Positions 1-11,822 of a stretch of 64,000 nt of DNA are shown in pieces. Position numbers and translations under genes: made by a program. The stretch lies in the NCBI RefSeq assembly GCF_004564375.1, contig NZ_CP038267.1:1986501-2050500 (forward strand), given 5' to 3'. The stretch is from Nocardioides euryhalodurans (GTDB taxonomy: Bacteria > Actinomycetota > Actinomycetes > Propionibacteriales > Nocardioidaceae). How positions within the stretch are numbered: position 1 is the stretch's first letter; every line of letters begins with the position of its first letter. The notes beneath the pieces were generated by a model that worked only from the letters and a program-made list of their open reading frames with translations, was not told where the DNA came from and searched no databases.

Positions 1-1532
<1,532 letters not shown>

Positions 1533-1536
<4 letters not shown>

Positions 1537-2627
1537 CCAGCACCGAGCTCCCGTTCCCCGGCATGCGCAGCGGCATCGAGGGCGTCCCGACCCTCGACGA
1601 GGGCTCCGCCCCGCAGACCGGCAAGGACTTCACCTCCGACCAGGAGGTCCGCTGGTGCCCGGGCTGCGGCGACTACGCCGTGCTCAAGGCCGTCCAGGGA
1701 TTCCTGCCCGACCTCGGGCTGCGCCGCGAGAACATCGTCTTCGTGTCCGGCATCGGCTGCTCGAGCCGGTTCCCCTACTACCTCGACACCTACGGCATGC
1801 ACTCGATCCACGGCCGCGCCCCGTCGATCGCGACCGGCATCGCCACCGCGCGCGAGGACCTGTCGGTGTGGGTCGTGACCGGTGACGGCGATGCGCTGTC
1901 GATCGGTGGCAACCACCTGATCCACGCGCTGCGCCGCAACGTGAACATGACGATCCTGCTGTTCAACAACCGGATCTACGGGCTCACCAAGGGCCAGTAC
2001 TCCCCCACCTCCGAGCCCGGCAAGATCACCAAGTCGACCCCGATGGGGTCGGTGGACCACCCCTTCAACCCGATCTCGCTGGCCCTCGGCGCCGAGGGCA
2101 CGTTCGTGGCGCGCACCATCGACTCCGACCGCAAGCACCTCACCTCGGTGCTCGCGGCCGCGGCCGCCCACCGCGGCACGTCGCTGGTCGAGATCTACCA
2201 GAACTGCCCGATCTTCAACGACGGTGCCTTCGACGCGATCAAGGACCGCGACACCAAGGACGACGCGATCATCCCGCTGGTCCACGGCGAGCCGATCCGG
2301 TTCGGCGTGGGCGGCACCAAGGGGCTGATCCGTGACCAGGCCACCGGCGGGGTCAAGGTCGCGGAGACCGCCGACGTGGGCGAGGGCTCGCTGCTGGTCC
2401 ACGACGCGCACGCCGAGGACCCCACGACGGCGTTCGCGATCTCGCGGCTCACCGACGCGGGCTACCTCCACCAGGCGCCGATCGGCATCTTCCGCCAGGT
2501 CGAGCGGGCGACGTACGACGACCAGGCGCGCGCGCAGCTCGGCACCGCACGGGGCGGCGTCGAGGGCGACCCCCAGACGCGGCTGCAAGCACTGGTCCAC
2601 GGCGGCGACACCTGGACCGTCGCCTGA
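1533..2627 (+). CDS. korB: 2-oxoacid:ferredoxin oxidoreductase subunit beta
   Basis: Thiamine-diphosphate-binding beta subunit, 364 aa, partner of the upstream alpha subunit. The N-terminus carries WCPGCGDYAVL, a cysteine pair typical of the [4Fe-4S] site in KorB. It is followed by SGIGCSSRFPYYLDTYGMH and the ThDP/Mg motif GDGDALSIGGNH about 35 residues further on. The ATG at 1533 overlaps the korA stop, giving the usual coupled start; longer upstream versions of this frame are out-of-frame shadows of korA. No ferredoxin gene is adjacent. Confidence 0.95.
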
Positions 2628-2634
2628 GCGTCTC

Positions 2635-3081
2635 TCAGTAGTAGGTCTCCCAGACCGCCGAGTAGGACGTGACGTAGCCGCCGGAGGCGCGGACGCGGAC
2701 GCGCCACCAGTCAGAGCCCTTCGCGGGCGCCGAGATGCGGGAGCGGAACCAGCCGTAGCGCCCCGAGGTCACGACCTCGTGCCGCTTCCAGTCGCAGCCC
2801 TCGCAGCGCTTGCGCTGCACCAGCACCAGCCCGCGGGAGTACTCCTCCACGTCGCCGCGCAGGTAGAGCCGTCCGGAGCGCCACACGACCTCGGAGTCGA
2901 CCCGGCGTGAGGGCGCCAGCCCGAACGGCGGCGTGACCGGCGCCGGCTCGGACATCCGGTAGCGCGGCTCGAGCTCGTGGCGCAGCTCGCGGTCACGCGC
3001 CTGCGCGGCACCCCCCGGCACCAGCAGCACCGTGGCGAGCGCGGCGGCCAGGCCGGCGGTCAGCATGCGGAACATCCTCAT
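2635..3081 (-). CDS. small secreted protein, unrecognised family
   Basis: A 148-aa protein with a classic Sec signal peptide (basic start, hydrophobic stretch of about 15 residues, then Ala-rich cleavage region near residues 24-26). I do not recognise the family. The mature part is rich in Arg, Trp and Tyr and contains a CEGCDW cysteine pair around residue 95. It resembles the short exported proteins of actinomycetes with a beta-rich fold. The start at 3081 is chosen because AGGGGAG lies 4 nt upstream; ATGs further upstream lack this. It converges on korB with a 7-nt gap and is divergent from rarD. Confidence 0.7.
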   Translation of the reverse strand: MRMFRMLTAGLAAALATVLLVPGGAAQARDRELRHELEPRYRMSEPAPVTPPFGLAPSRRVDSEVVWRSGRLYLRGDVEEYSRGLVLVQRKRCEGCDWKRHEVVTSGRYGWFRSRISAPAKGSDWWRVRVRASGGYVTSYSAVWETYY

Positions 3082-3182
3082 GTCTCCCCTCATGAGTGAC
3101 GTCGGTTTCGGGCCGCATCCTCCCACGTCCGCCCGACGGTCCCCACCCCAACACGAGGATTGCCCCGATCTATGCTGGCCGG

Positions 3183-4091
3183 GTGCCGGAGTCGCGCCGT
3201 GGGTTCGCGTACGGCGTCGCGGCGTACGGCCTGTGGGGCCTGTTCCCCCTCTACTGGCCGCTCCTGGAGCCGGCCGGCGCCGTGGAGATCCTCGCGCACC
3301 GGGTGCTGTGGTCGCTGGTCACCGTCACCCTGCTCGTCCTGCTCCTGCGCCGCCAGCAGGCGGTCATCGGGGTGCTGCGCGACCGGCGCTCCCGGCTGAT
3401 CCTGCTGGGGGCGGCCGTCGTCATCACCCTCAACTGGGGCGGCTACATCTGGGGCGTCACCAACGGGCGCGTCGTCGAGACCTCCCTCGGCTACTTCATC
3501 AACCCGCTCGTCACGGTGCTCATGGGCGTGGTGATCCTCGGTGAGCGGCTGCGGCGGCCGCAGTGGGCGGCCGTGGGGCTGGCGACCGTCGCGGTCGTCG
3601 TGCTCACGGTCGACTACGGCCGGCCCCCGTGGGTGGCGCTGCTGCTGGCCTTCTCGTTCGCGACCTACGGGCTGGCGAAGAAGCAGGCCGGCGTCGACGC
3701 CGTCGAGAGCCTGGCGGTCGAGAGCCTCTACATCGGCCCGTTCGCCGCCGCGTACATCGGCTGGCTGGCCTGGCAGGGCACCGCCGAGTTCGGGAGCCAC
3801 GGCGCCGGCCACGCCTGGCTGTTCACCACCACCGGGATCGTCACGATCATCCCGCTGCTCTGCTTCGGAGCCGCGGCGATCCGGGTGTCGATGGTGACCA
3901 TCGGGCTGCTGCAGTACATCGCCCCGATCCTGCAGTTCGCCCTCGGCGTGCTGTGGTTCCACGAGGACATGCCCGCGAGCCGCTGGGTCGGGTTCGTGCT
4001 GGTCTGGATCGCGCTCACGGTCTTCACCGTCGACGCCGCCCACCACCGGCGTCGCCAGCTCCGCATGACCGCGGAGGCCGTGGCCATCTGA
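3183..4091 (+). CDS. rarD: EamA-family transporter RarD
   Basis: A 302-aa inner-membrane permease of the drug/metabolite transporter superfamily, with about ten hydrophobic segments. The opening GFAYGVAAYGLWGLFPLYWPLL and the central GYFINPLV region are characteristic of RarD. The conserved C-terminal stretch GLLQYIAPILQFALGV matches the second EamA repeat. The GTG at 3183 is selected because homologues begin just before RRGFAYG, and a -10-like TATGCT at 3171-3176 sits exactly 6 nt upstream, which suggests a leaderless mRNA. The exported substrate is unknown. It is convergent with the polyprenyl synthase gene. Confidence 0.9.
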   Translation: MPESRRGFAYGVAAYGLWGLFPLYWPLLEPAGAVEILAHRVLWSLVTVTLLVLLLRRQQAVIGVLRDRRSRLILLGAAVVITLNWGGYIWGVTNGRVVETSLGYFINPLVTVLMGVVILGERLRRPQWAAVGLATVAVVVLTVDYGRPPWVALLLAFSFATYGLAKKQAGVDAVESLAVESLYIGPFAAAYIGWLAWQGTAEFGSHGAGHAWLFTTTGIVTIIPLLCFGAAAIRVSMVTIGLLQYIAPILQFALGVLWFHEDMPASRWVGFVLVWIALTVFTVDAAHHRRRQLRMTAEAVAI

Positions 4092-4109
4092 CGCGGGACG
4101 CCGGGCCGC

Positions 4110-5120
4110 TCAGGCGGTCCGGACCGCGACCACGTCGGCGAACGCCTCGAGGGCCTCGCGGACCGGGCCGGCGGGCAGCGCGGTGAGCAGCTGCTTGGCC
4201 TCGTGGGCGCGGGCGACCACGTAGTCGCGCGCCTCCCCCATCGCGGGGTGCCGGCGCAGCAGCGCCAGCGCCTCGGCGTGGCGCGCGTCGTCGGTCAGGT
4301 CGCCGTCGAGCAGCTCGTGCAGCCGCGCGTCGGCGGGGTCCTGCGACGCCCGCGCCATCAGCACGGGCAGCGTCGGGACGCCCTCGCGCAGGTCGGTCCC
4401 GGGGGTCTTGCCGGACTCGCCGGACTCCGAGGCGATGTCGAGGATGTCGTCGGAGAGCTGGAAGGCGCAGCCCACGATCTCGCCGTACGCCGTCAGCGCC
4501 TCCTCCACCTCCGTGGTCGCCCCGCCGAAGCGGGCGCCGTACCGGGCGGAGGTCGCGATCAGCGAGCCGGTCTTGCCCGCGACCACCTCGAGGTAGTGCT
4601 GGAGCGGGTCCTCGTCCTCGGCCGGCGGCACGGTCTCGAGGATCTGGCCCTCGACCAGCCGGGCGAAGGTCTCCGCCTGGATGCGCACCGCCTCCGGACC
4701 GAGCCCGGCGGTCAGCTCGGAGGACTTGGCGAAGAGGAAGTCGCCGGTGAGGATCGCGACCAGGTTGTCCCAGCGCGCGTTGGCCGAGTCGGCCCCGCGC
4801 CGCAGGTCGGCCTCGTCCATGACGTCGTCGTGGTAGAGCGAGCCGACGTGGGTGAGCTCGACGACACAGGCGGCGTCGACGACCTCCGGTGAGTCCGGCC
4901 GGCTGCCGGCCTCCGCGGCTAGCAGCACGAGCAGCGGCCGGAACCGCTTCCCGCCTGCGGCCAGCAGGTGGGACGCCGCCGCCGTGACGTACGGCGTCCG
5001 GCTGACGACGTGTCCCGCGAGCGCCTCCTCCACCGCGAGCAGGCGGTGCTGGAGACGGTCGGCGAGGGCCTCGTCGGTGACCGGGAGCGCCAGGCCCCCG
5101 GACGAGGGAGAGGTGGTCAC
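4110..5120 (-). CDS. polyprenyl diphosphate synthase (trans-isoprenyl)
   Basis: A 336-aa head-to-tail prenyl transferase that would make the C35-C45 side chain of menaquinone from IPP and an allylic primer. Both aspartate-rich motifs are present: the first as YHDDVMDEADLR and the second as QLSDDILDIAS. The GGKRFRP substrate-binding segment lies near residue 55. The start is a GTG at 5120 that overlaps the nuoN stop by 4 nt (GTGA), so it is the last gene of the nuo operon. Its position there, with menG upstream of nuoA, fits supply of the quinone used by complex I. Chain length cannot be read from sequence with confidence; the family is often named heptaprenyl or hexaprenyl synthase. Confidence 0.92.
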   Translation of the reverse strand: MTTSPSSGGLALPVTDEALADRLQHRLLAVEEALAGHVVSRTPYVTAAASHLLAAGGKRFRPLLVLLAAEAGSRPDSPEVVDAACVVELTHVGSLYHDDVMDEADLRRGADSANARWDNLVAILTGDFLFAKSSELTAGLGPEAVRIQAETFARLVEGQILETVPPAEDEDPLQHYLEVVAGKTGSLIATSARYGARFGGATTEVEEALTAYGEIVGCAFQLSDDILDIASESGESGKTPGTDLREGVPTLPVLMARASQDPADARLHELLDGDLTDDARHAEALALLRRHPAMGEARDYVVARAHEAKQLLTALPAGPVREALEAFADVVAVRTA

Positions 5121-6706
5121 CTGATGAATTCTCCCGCGACGCCCGCGAGGTCGAGCACCGGGCCCGGTACGACGCCGAGCGCGAGGGTCACGGCGGCGCC
5201 CACCCCGATGGTGACGGCGGTCAGCACCGACGGGTGCGCGACGTTCGGGCCGTCCCCGACCGGGTCGGAGAAGTACATCATCCGGATCACGCGCACGTAG
5301 AAGAAGGCGGCGACTACGCTGGTCAGCACCGCCACCAGCACGACCGGCCAGGCGCCCGCCGACAGCGCGGCCTCGAAGACCGCCCACTTGCCGATGAAGC
5401 CGGACGTCAGCGGGATGCCCGCCATCGCCAGCAGGAAGAAGGCGAAGACGCCCGCGACGAGCGGTGACTCCTTGCCGAGGCCCGCCCAGCGCGACATGTG
5501 GGTCTGCTCGCCACCGGAGTCACGCACCAGCGTGACGACGGCGAACGCTCCCATGGTCGCGAAGCCGTAGGTGACGAGGTAGAACAGCACCGCCTGCGTC
5601 GAGGTCAGCTGGCCGTCGGCCAGCTCGGTGACGCTCTGCGCGCCGAGGACGCCGGTGAGCAGGAAGCCCGTGTGGGCCACCGAGGAGTACGCCAGCATCC
5701 GCTTGACGTCGGTCTGCGCGATGGCGAGCACCGCGCCCACGACCATGGTGAGGATCGCGACGACCCACATCATCGGCTGCCAGGTCCAGCGGTCGGACCC
5801 GAAGGCGACGTAGAAGAGACGCAGCATCGCGCCGAACGCCGCCACCTTCGTCCCGGCGGCCATGAAGGCGGTCACCGCGGTGGGAGCGCCCTGGTAGACG
5901 TCGGGGGTCCAGGCCTGGAACGGCGCGGCACCGACCTTGAAGAAGAGCCCCACGGCGAGCATGCCCATGCCGACCAGCAGCAGGTTGCGGTTGCCCAGGT
6001 CGTTGCGGATCGCCTCGTTGATCGCCCCGAACTCCATCGAGCCTGCGAAGCCGTAGATCAGCGCGATGCCGTAGAGGAAGAAGCCCGAGGAGAAGGCGCC
6101 GAGGAGGAAGTACTTCAGCGCCGCCTCCTGGCTGAGCAGGCGACGACGACGCGCCAGCCCGCAGAGCAGGTAGAGCGGCAGCGAGAGCACCTCGAGGGCG
6201 ACGAACAGCGTCAGCAGGTCGTTGGCCGCCGGGAACATCATCATCCCGAAGACCGCGAACATCATCAGCGGGTACACCTCGGTGTGGTCCAGGCCCGAGG
6301 TGGACGCCTGCCGCTCGGCCTCGGTGCCCGGGAGCGCCGCGGCCTGGCCGGCGAACGCCGAGACCCCGCCCTCCAGGCGACGCTCGGCGAACAGCAGCAC
6401 GCCACCGATGGCGAAGACCAGGACGACGCCCCAGAGGAACACCGTCGGCCCGTCGAGGGCCAGGGTGCCCTCCATGGCGAGGTTGCCGCGGGCGACCCCG
6501 TCACCCAGCGAGACCAGGTCGGCCCCGACGAGAGCGGTGCCGACGAGGGCGGTGACCAGCCCGGCCAGGGCCAGCACGGTCTGCGCGAGGTAGCGACGAC
6601 CCCGCGGGAGGAAGGCCTCGAGGACGACCCCGAGGCAGGCGACGCCGAAGACCACGAACAGCGGCCACAGCTGGCTGTACTCGATGGTGGGCTTCACGAA
6701 CTCCAT
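5117..6706 (-). CDS. nuoN: NADH-quinone oxidoreductase subunit N
   Basis: A 529-aa proton-pumping membrane subunit of complex I, one of the three antiporter-like subunits (L, M, N). About fourteen hydrophobic helices are visible. The proton-channel region FFKVGAAPFQAWTPDVYQGA carries the conserved Lys and Trp, and a later AYSSVAHTGFLL helix matches the family. A polar loop at about residues 100-140 (EGGVSAFAGQAAALPGTEAE) is an actinobacterial-style insertion. It starts by TGATG overlap with the nuoM stop and overlaps the prenyl synthase gene at its 3' end. Confidence 0.95.
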   Translation of the reverse strand: MEFVKPTIEYSQLWPLFVVFGVACLGVVLEAFLPRGRRYLAQTVLALAGLVTALVGTALVGADLVSLGDGVARGNLAMEGTLALDGPTVFLWGVVLVFAIGGVLLFAERRLEGGVSAFAGQAAALPGTEAERQASTSGLDHTEVYPLMMFAVFGMMMFPAANDLLTLFVALEVLSLPLYLLCGLARRRRLLSQEAALKYFLLGAFSSGFFLYGIALIYGFAGSMEFGAINEAIRNDLGNRNLLLVGMGMLAVGLFFKVGAAPFQAWTPDVYQGAPTAVTAFMAAGTKVAAFGAMLRLFYVAFGSDRWTWQPMMWVVAILTMVVGAVLAIAQTDVKRMLAYSSVAHTGFLLTGVLGAQSVTELADGQLTSTQAVLFYLVTYGFATMGAFAVVTLVRDSGGEQTHMSRWAGLGKESPLVAGVFAFFLLAMAGIPLTSGFIGKWAVFEAALSAGAWPVVLVAVLTSVVAAFFYVRVIRMMYFSDPVGDGPNVAHPSVLTAVTIGVGAAVTLALGVVPGPVLDLAGVAGEFIR

Positions 6707-8223
6707 CAGTCGGTCGCCCCCTCGGTCGCCGGGACGGCGGGTTCATCGGGGCTCACGCCCACCTCCGACAGGGTCGAGTCGACGGTCGGGTTGATGACGT
6801 CGAGCAGCGGCATGGGGTAGAAGCCGAAGAGCACCAGGGCCAGCAGCAGCGGCGCCACGACACCGACCTCACGACGCCCCAGGTCGGGGACCGCGGGGAG
6901 GTCGGGCCGGCCGGGACCGGTCATCGTGCGCTGGTACATCCACAGGACGTAGACCGCGGCGAGCACGATCGCGGTCACCGCGACCGCTCCGGCCCACCAC
7001 GCGTAGTCGAACGCGGCGATGATCACGAGCATCTCGGAGACGAACGGCGAGAGGCCGGGCAGTCCGCAGGCCGCCAGGCCCGCCACCAGGAAGGTGCCGG
7101 CCAGGACGGGGGCCGCCTTCTCGACGCCAGCCATCTCGCTGATCAGCGCCGTGCCGCGCCGCTTGACGATGAAGCCGGCGATGAGGAAGAGCGCCGCGGT
7201 CGCGATCCCGTGGTTGACCATGTAGAGGATCGCGCCGACGCCGCCCTGCGGGGTGAGCACGAAGATGCCGAGCACGATGAAGCCGAAGTGGCTCAGCGAG
7301 GTGAGACCGATCAGCCGGAGCATGTCGTCCTGGCCGATCGCGACCAGGGCGCCGTACACGATCGAGATCAGCGCCAGCACCACGACCACCGGCGTCGCCC
7401 AGCGCGAGGCGTCGGGAAGCAGCTCCAGGCAGAAGCGGAGCATGCCGTAGGTCCCGATCTTGTCGAGGATGCAGACCAGCAGCACCGAGGTGCCGGTGGT
7501 CGCCTTCTCGGTGGTGTCGGCCAGCCAGGTGTGGACCGGGAACATCGGTGCCTTGATCGCGAAGGCGATGAAGAAGCCGAGGAACAGGTAGCGCTGCGTC
7601 ATCGGGTCGATGTCGAGGGCCGCCAGGTCGGACACCAGGTAGGTCGGGGTGCCGGCCCGCGCCGAGACGACGTAGAAGCCGATCACCGAGGCGAGCATGA
7701 TCAGGCCGCCCGCCAGCTGGTAGATCAGGAACTTCACCGCGGCCCGGCTCCGGCCGGCGCGGCCGAACCCACCGATGAGGAAGTATGCCGGGATCAGCGT
7801 GGCCTCGAAGACGATGTAGAAGAGGAAGACGTCGGTGGCCGCGAAGACCGCGACCGAGAACGCCTGCAGCAGCAGGGTCAGGGCGAAGAACCGGCCCGCG
7901 TCGGGCTCCACCTCGTCCCACGACGCGACCAGCACGATCGGCACCAGCACGCAGGTGAGCAGCACCATCAGCAGGCCGAGGCCGTCGACGCCGAGCGCGT
8001 AGTGGACGCCGAACGCCGCGATCCACTCGTGCTGCTCGGTGAACTGCATGCCCCCGTCGGTGTCGTAGCCGGTGGCCATGACGATCGCCGCGACCAGCGT
8101 CAGGACGGCGAAGCCGAGCCCGACCTGCTTGGGCAGGGCGGTGCCCTTGGGCACGAACGGGGTGACCAGGGCGCCGACGAGCGGCAGCACGATCAGGAGG
8201 GTGAGCCAGGGGACGTCGCTCAT
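6706..8223 (-). CDS. nuoM: NADH-quinone oxidoreductase subunit M
   Basis: A 505-aa antiporter-like membrane subunit of complex I. It shows the conserved FFIAFAIKAPMFPVHTWLADTT segment, with the Lys and His of the half-channel and the discontinuous helix, preceded by the FYIVFEATLIPAY helix bearing the conserved Glu. The SLSHFGFIVLG helix is also typical. It starts by ATGA overlap with the nuoL 3' end and is followed by nuoN with a TGATG overlap. Length is normal for the family. Confidence 0.95.
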   Translation of the reverse strand: MSDVPWLTLLIVLPLVGALVTPFVPKGTALPKQVGLGFAVLTLVAAIVMATGYDTDGGMQFTEQHEWIAAFGVHYALGVDGLGLLMVLLTCVLVPIVLVASWDEVEPDAGRFFALTLLLQAFSVAVFAATDVFLFYIVFEATLIPAYFLIGGFGRAGRSRAAVKFLIYQLAGGLIMLASVIGFYVVSARAGTPTYLVSDLAALDIDPMTQRYLFLGFFIAFAIKAPMFPVHTWLADTTEKATTGTSVLLVCILDKIGTYGMLRFCLELLPDASRWATPVVVVLALISIVYGALVAIGQDDMLRLIGLTSLSHFGFIVLGIFVLTPQGGVGAILYMVNHGIATAALFLIAGFIVKRRGTALISEMAGVEKAAPVLAGTFLVAGLAACGLPGLSPFVSEMLVIIAAFDYAWWAGAVAVTAIVLAAVYVLWMYQRTMTGPGRPDLPAVPDLGRREVGVVAPLLLALVLFGFYPMPLLDVINPTVDSTLSEVGVSPDEPAVPATEGATD

Positions 8224-10165
8224 GCGAGGTTCACCGCCATCAGGGTCAGCAGGACCAGCAGCACGCCGGCCAGGAGGGACAGGGCGTACGAGCGCACGAA
8301 GCCGTTCTGGACCCGGCGCAGGACTCCGGCCAGGCCGGCGACGGCAGCCGAGCCGCCCTCGACCGCCCCGTCGACCCCGACCCGGTCCATCGTGGTCAGG
8401 CCGGCCACGACGTGGCGTCCCGGGCCGACCACGAGGCCCTCGTTGATGGCGTCGCCGTAGATGTCGGCACGCGCAGCCCGGGTGACGAAGGAGACGTCCT
8501 GCGGAGCCTCCCGCGGAACCTCACGCCTGCCCACCAGGAACCAGGCGAGCGCGACGCCGACCGCCACCACAGCGGTCACGATGATCGTGATCACGATCGG
8601 CGGCACGGCGAGGTGGTGCTCCTCGGCGGTGCCGACGACAGGGGCGAGGAAGTCGACGATCCAGTCGCCGAGCAGCAGCACGCCACCGAGCACCGACAGC
8701 GCGGCGAGCACGATCAGCGGGACCGTCATCACCTTGGGCGACTCGTGGGGGTGCGCGTCGTCGGCCCACCGCTTCTGGGTGAAGAAGGTCATCAGCATCA
8801 GCCGGGTCATGTAGAAGCCGGTGACGCCGGCGCCGATCAGGGCGCAGATGCCGACGAACAGGTTCTCGGCGAGGGCGGTCTCGATGATCTTGTCCTTGGA
8901 CCAGAAGCCGGAGAAGCCGGGAACCCGATGATCGCGAGGTAGCCCATCGCGAACGTGAGGTAGGTGACCGGCATCGCCTTGCTGAGCGCGCCGTAGCGAC
9001 GCATGTCGACCTCGTCGTTCATGCCGTGCATGACCGACCCGGCCCCGAGGAACATGTTGGCCTTGAAGAAGCCGTGCGTCAGCAGGTGGAAGATCGCGAA
9101 CGCGTAGCCGGCGACGCCGAGCCCGGCGCCGAGCATCATGTAGCCGATCTGGCTCATCGTGGAGCCGGCCAGCGCCTTCTTGATGTCGTCCTTGGCGCAA
9201 CCGATGATCGCACCCCACAGGAGCGTCACCGTGGCGACCACCACCACCGCGGTCTGCGCGGTCGGCGCCTCCTCGAAGATGAAGTTGGCGCGGGTCACGA
9301 GGTAGACGCCGGCGGTGACCATGGTCGCGGCGTGGATCAGCGCCGAGACCGGGGTCGGACCCTCCATCGCGTCGAGCAGCCAGGCCTGGAGCGGCACCTG
9401 GGCGGACTTGCCGCAGGCCGCGAGCAGGAGCAGCAGGCCGAGCGCGGTCAGGGTGCCCTCGGAGGCCTCGCCCGCCACCTCGCTGATCGCCGCGAAGTCG
9501 GTGGTGCCGAAGGTCGCGAACATCAGGGCGATGGCCAGCGAGAGCCCGATGTCACCGACGCGGTTGATGACGAAGGCCTTCTTGGCGGCCGCGGCCGCCG
9601 TCGGCTTGTGCTGCCAGAAGCCGATCAGCAGGTACGACGCCAGGCCGACGCCCTCCCAGCCGAGGAACAGCCCGAGGAAGTTGGCCGAGAGCACCAGCAT
9701 CAGCATGGCGGCGACGAACAGGTTGAGGTAGCCGAAGAACCGGCGGCGGCGCGGGTCGTGCTCCATGTAGCCGATGGAGTAGACGTGGATCAGCGAGCCG
9801 ACGCCGGTGATCAGCAGCAGGAAGAGCGCCGACAGCGGGTCGTAGAGGAGGTCCATGCCGACGGTGAAGTCGCCGGCCTGGAACCACGTGAAGAGCTGCT
9901 GGCCGACCTGGCGGTCGTCCTCCGCGCGGCCGAGCAGCGCGAGGAACATCAGCAGGCTGAGGACGAACGAGCCGGCCGCCGTCGCGGTGCCGAGCAGGTG
10001 GCCCCACCTGTCGGTGGCGCGTCCCCCGAGCAGCAGGATCACGGCCCCGAGCAGCGGCAGCGCGATCACCAGCCACAGCAACGAGAAGACGCCGTCGGCG
10101 GGACCGGGATCGACCACCGGGATCTGGTGGCCGCCCTCGGCGGTCTGGATGAGCGTGTGCAACAC
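8220..10165 (-). pseudogene. nuoL: NADH-quinone oxidoreductase subunit L, reading frame broken by one apparent 1-nt deletion
   Basis: The largest proton-pumping subunit of complex I; if repaired it would be about 648 aa, a normal length. The 5' part (10165 to about 8921) encodes a typical NuoL start through [11 protein letters not shown] and then runs into an unrelated frame. The 3' part resumes as [20 protein letters not shown] and continues to the nuoM junction. On the coding strand the sequence reads ttcccggcttctcc, where the conserved GFPGFSGFW would need one more G. So one base is missing around 8917-8921. No other lesion is visible, and the flanking overlaps with nuoM and the nuoK spacing are intact, so a sequencing or assembly error in a G/C run is at least as likely as a real mutation. 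Confidence 0.9.
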
Positions 10166-10174
10166 CTGGTTACC

Positions 10175-10468
10175 TCAGTACTTCAGCAGGCTCGCGTCGT
10201 CGACCGAGGCCGAGCGACGGGTCCGGAAGATGGTCATGATGATCGCCAGCCCCACGACGACCTCGGCCGCAGCCACCACCATCACGAAGAAGGCGGCGAT
10301 CTGGCCGTCGAGGTTGCCGTGCTGCTTGGCGAACGCCACCAGCGTGAGGTTGCAGGCGTTGAGCATCAGCTCGACGCACATGAACACCACGATGGCGTTG
10401 CGACGGGTCAGCACCCCGACACAGCCGATGGTGAAGAGGATCGCGCCGAGGACGACGTACTGGGTCAT
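10175..10468 (-). CDS. nuoK: NADH-quinone oxidoreductase subunit K
   Basis: A 97-aa membrane subunit of complex I with three hydrophobic helices. The second helix contains [14 protein letters not shown] with the conserved Glu, and the third [13 protein letters not shown] contains the second conserved Glu, both on the proton path. It starts by ATGA overlap with the nuoJ stop and ends 9 nt before nuoL. Full length and intact. Confidence 0.97.
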   Translation of the reverse strand: MTQYVVLGAILFTIGCVGVLTRRNAIVVFMCVELMLNACNLTLVAFAKQHGNLDGQIAAFFVMVVAAAEVVVGLAIIMTIFRTRRSASVDDASLLKY

Positions 10469-11268
10469 CGCCGGTCACCTCCGTGCTCCGGTCGCTGGTC
10501 GGGGGTGCCGGGACGCTCGGGGGGCGTCTGCCCCTCGAGCTGACGGCGCAGCTCGTCGACGTCGTCGGCCGGCGCCGCGCGCACGGTGCCCCGGGCGGCG
10601 AGCACCCGCGACACCGACGACTCGGCCGGCGTGCCGTCGGGCAGCAGCGCGGCGGCGTCCACGGCGTTCGTGCGGGCGAAGACACCGGGCGCGGGCAGCG
10701 GCCCGGGGTGCGCCCCGCGCTCGCCGAAGTCGCGGATCCGGCGGGCCGCCAGGTCGGCCTGGCTCTCGCGCGGCGTCAGCCGCTCGCGGTGGGCCAGCAC
10801 CATGGCGCCGACGGCCGCGGTGATGAGGAGCGCGCTGGTGACCTCGAAGGCGAAGACCCAACGCGAGAACAGCACGTTGGCCAGGCCCTGGATGTTGCCC
10901 TCGGCGTTGGCCTCCTCCAGGCCCACGGCGGCACCCAGCGTGGACTGGGTGATCGCGGTGATCAGCAGGGTGCCGAGCAGCAGGCCGGTGACCGTGGCCA
11001 GCACCCGCTGGCCCTTGAGCGTCTCGACGACGGAGTCGGAGGCGTCGACGCCGACCAGCATCAGCACGAAGAGGAAGAGCATCAGGATGGCGCCGGTGTA
11101 GACGATGATCTGCACCGCGAAGAGGAACGGCGCCTCGAGCACGGCGTAGAGGACCGCCAGCGAGATCATCACGACGGCGAGCAGCAGCGCGGCGTGGACG
11201 GCCTTGCGGACGAACAGGATGCCGAGGGCCGCCACCACCATCACGGGGGCGAGGATCCAGAAGGTCAT
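10465..11268 (-). CDS. nuoJ: NADH-quinone oxidoreductase subunit J
   Basis: A 267-aa membrane subunit of complex I. Five hydrophobic segments fill the first 170 residues, including [20 protein letters not shown], the conserved helix with its pi-bulge region. The C-terminal 95 residues form a polar, Arg- and Pro-rich cytoplasmic tail typical of actinobacterial NuoJ. The ATG at 11268 overlaps the nuoI stop (ATGA) and begins with the hydrophobic helix [11 protein letters not shown]; the longer upstream reading is a nuoI shadow. Confidence 0.95.
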   Translation of the reverse strand: MTFWILAPVMVVAALGILFVRKAVHAALLLAVVMISLAVLYAVLEAPFLFAVQIIVYTGAILMLFLFVLMLVGVDASDSVVETLKGQRVLATVTGLLLGTLLITAITQSTLGAAVGLEEANAEGNIQGLANVLFSRWVFAFEVTSALLITAAVGAMVLAHRERLTPRESQADLAARRIRDFGERGAHPGPLPAPGVFARTNAVDAAALLPDGTPAESSVSRVLAARGTVRAAPADDVDELRRQLEGQTPPERPGTPDQRPEHGGDRR

Positions 11269-11822
11269 TCGGTCGCCTCCTTGGCCGCCGTGAAGTTCCC
11301 GCGGTAGTAGTCGCCCTCGTCGTCGCCGAGCAGCATCGGGTGGGGCGGCTGCTCCATCCCGGGCAGCAGCGGCGCGAGCAGGTCCGACTTCTCGTAGATC
11401 AGGTCGGCCCGGTTGTCGTCGGCCAGCTCGTACTCGTTGGTCATCGTCAGGGCGCGGGTCGGGCAGGCCTCGATGCACAGCCCGCACAGGATGCAGCGCA
11501 GGTAGTTGATCTGGTAGACGCGGCCGTACCGCTCACCGGGTGAGAAGCGACCCTCGCCGTTCGCGGAGTCGTCGTTGGACGCACCCTCGACGTAGATCGC
11601 GTCGGCCGGGCAGGCCCAGGCGCACAGCTCGCACCCGATGCACTTCTCGAGCCCGTCGGGCCAGCGGTTGAGCTGGTGACGGCCGTGGAAGCGGGGGGCG
11701 GTGGGCTGCTTCTCGAAGGGGTACTGCTCGGTGACGACCTTGCGGAACATGGTCCGGAAGGTGACGCCGAACCCCGCGACGGGGTCCCAGAACTGCTCCT
11801 TGAGCGAGCGTGACTCAGCCAT
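11265..11822 (-). CDS. nuoI: NADH-quinone oxidoreductase subunit I
   Basis: A 185-aa peripheral-arm subunit of complex I carrying two [4Fe-4S] clusters (N6a and N6b). Both ferredoxin motifs are present: [16 protein letters not shown] near residue 60 and [16 protein letters not shown] near residue 110. The ATG at 11822 lies inside the nuoH 3' end (8-nt overlap). A C-terminal [19 protein letters not shown] tail is as in other actinomycetes. Confidence 0.97.
   Translation of the reverse strand: MAESRSLKEQFWDPVAGFGVTFRTMFRKVVTEQYPFEKQPTAPRFHGRHQLNRWPDGLEKCIGCELCAWACPADAIYVEGASNDDSANGEGRFSPGERYGRVYQINYLRCILCGLCIEACPTRALTMTNEYELADDNRADLIYEKSDLLAPLLPGMEQPPHPMLLGDDEGDYYRGNFTAAKEATE

Noticed and set aside
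9026..10543. 505-codon plus-strand ORF opposite nuoL/nuoK
   Set aside because: Charge-rich shadow of the true minus-strand genes; no start signal or family resemblance.
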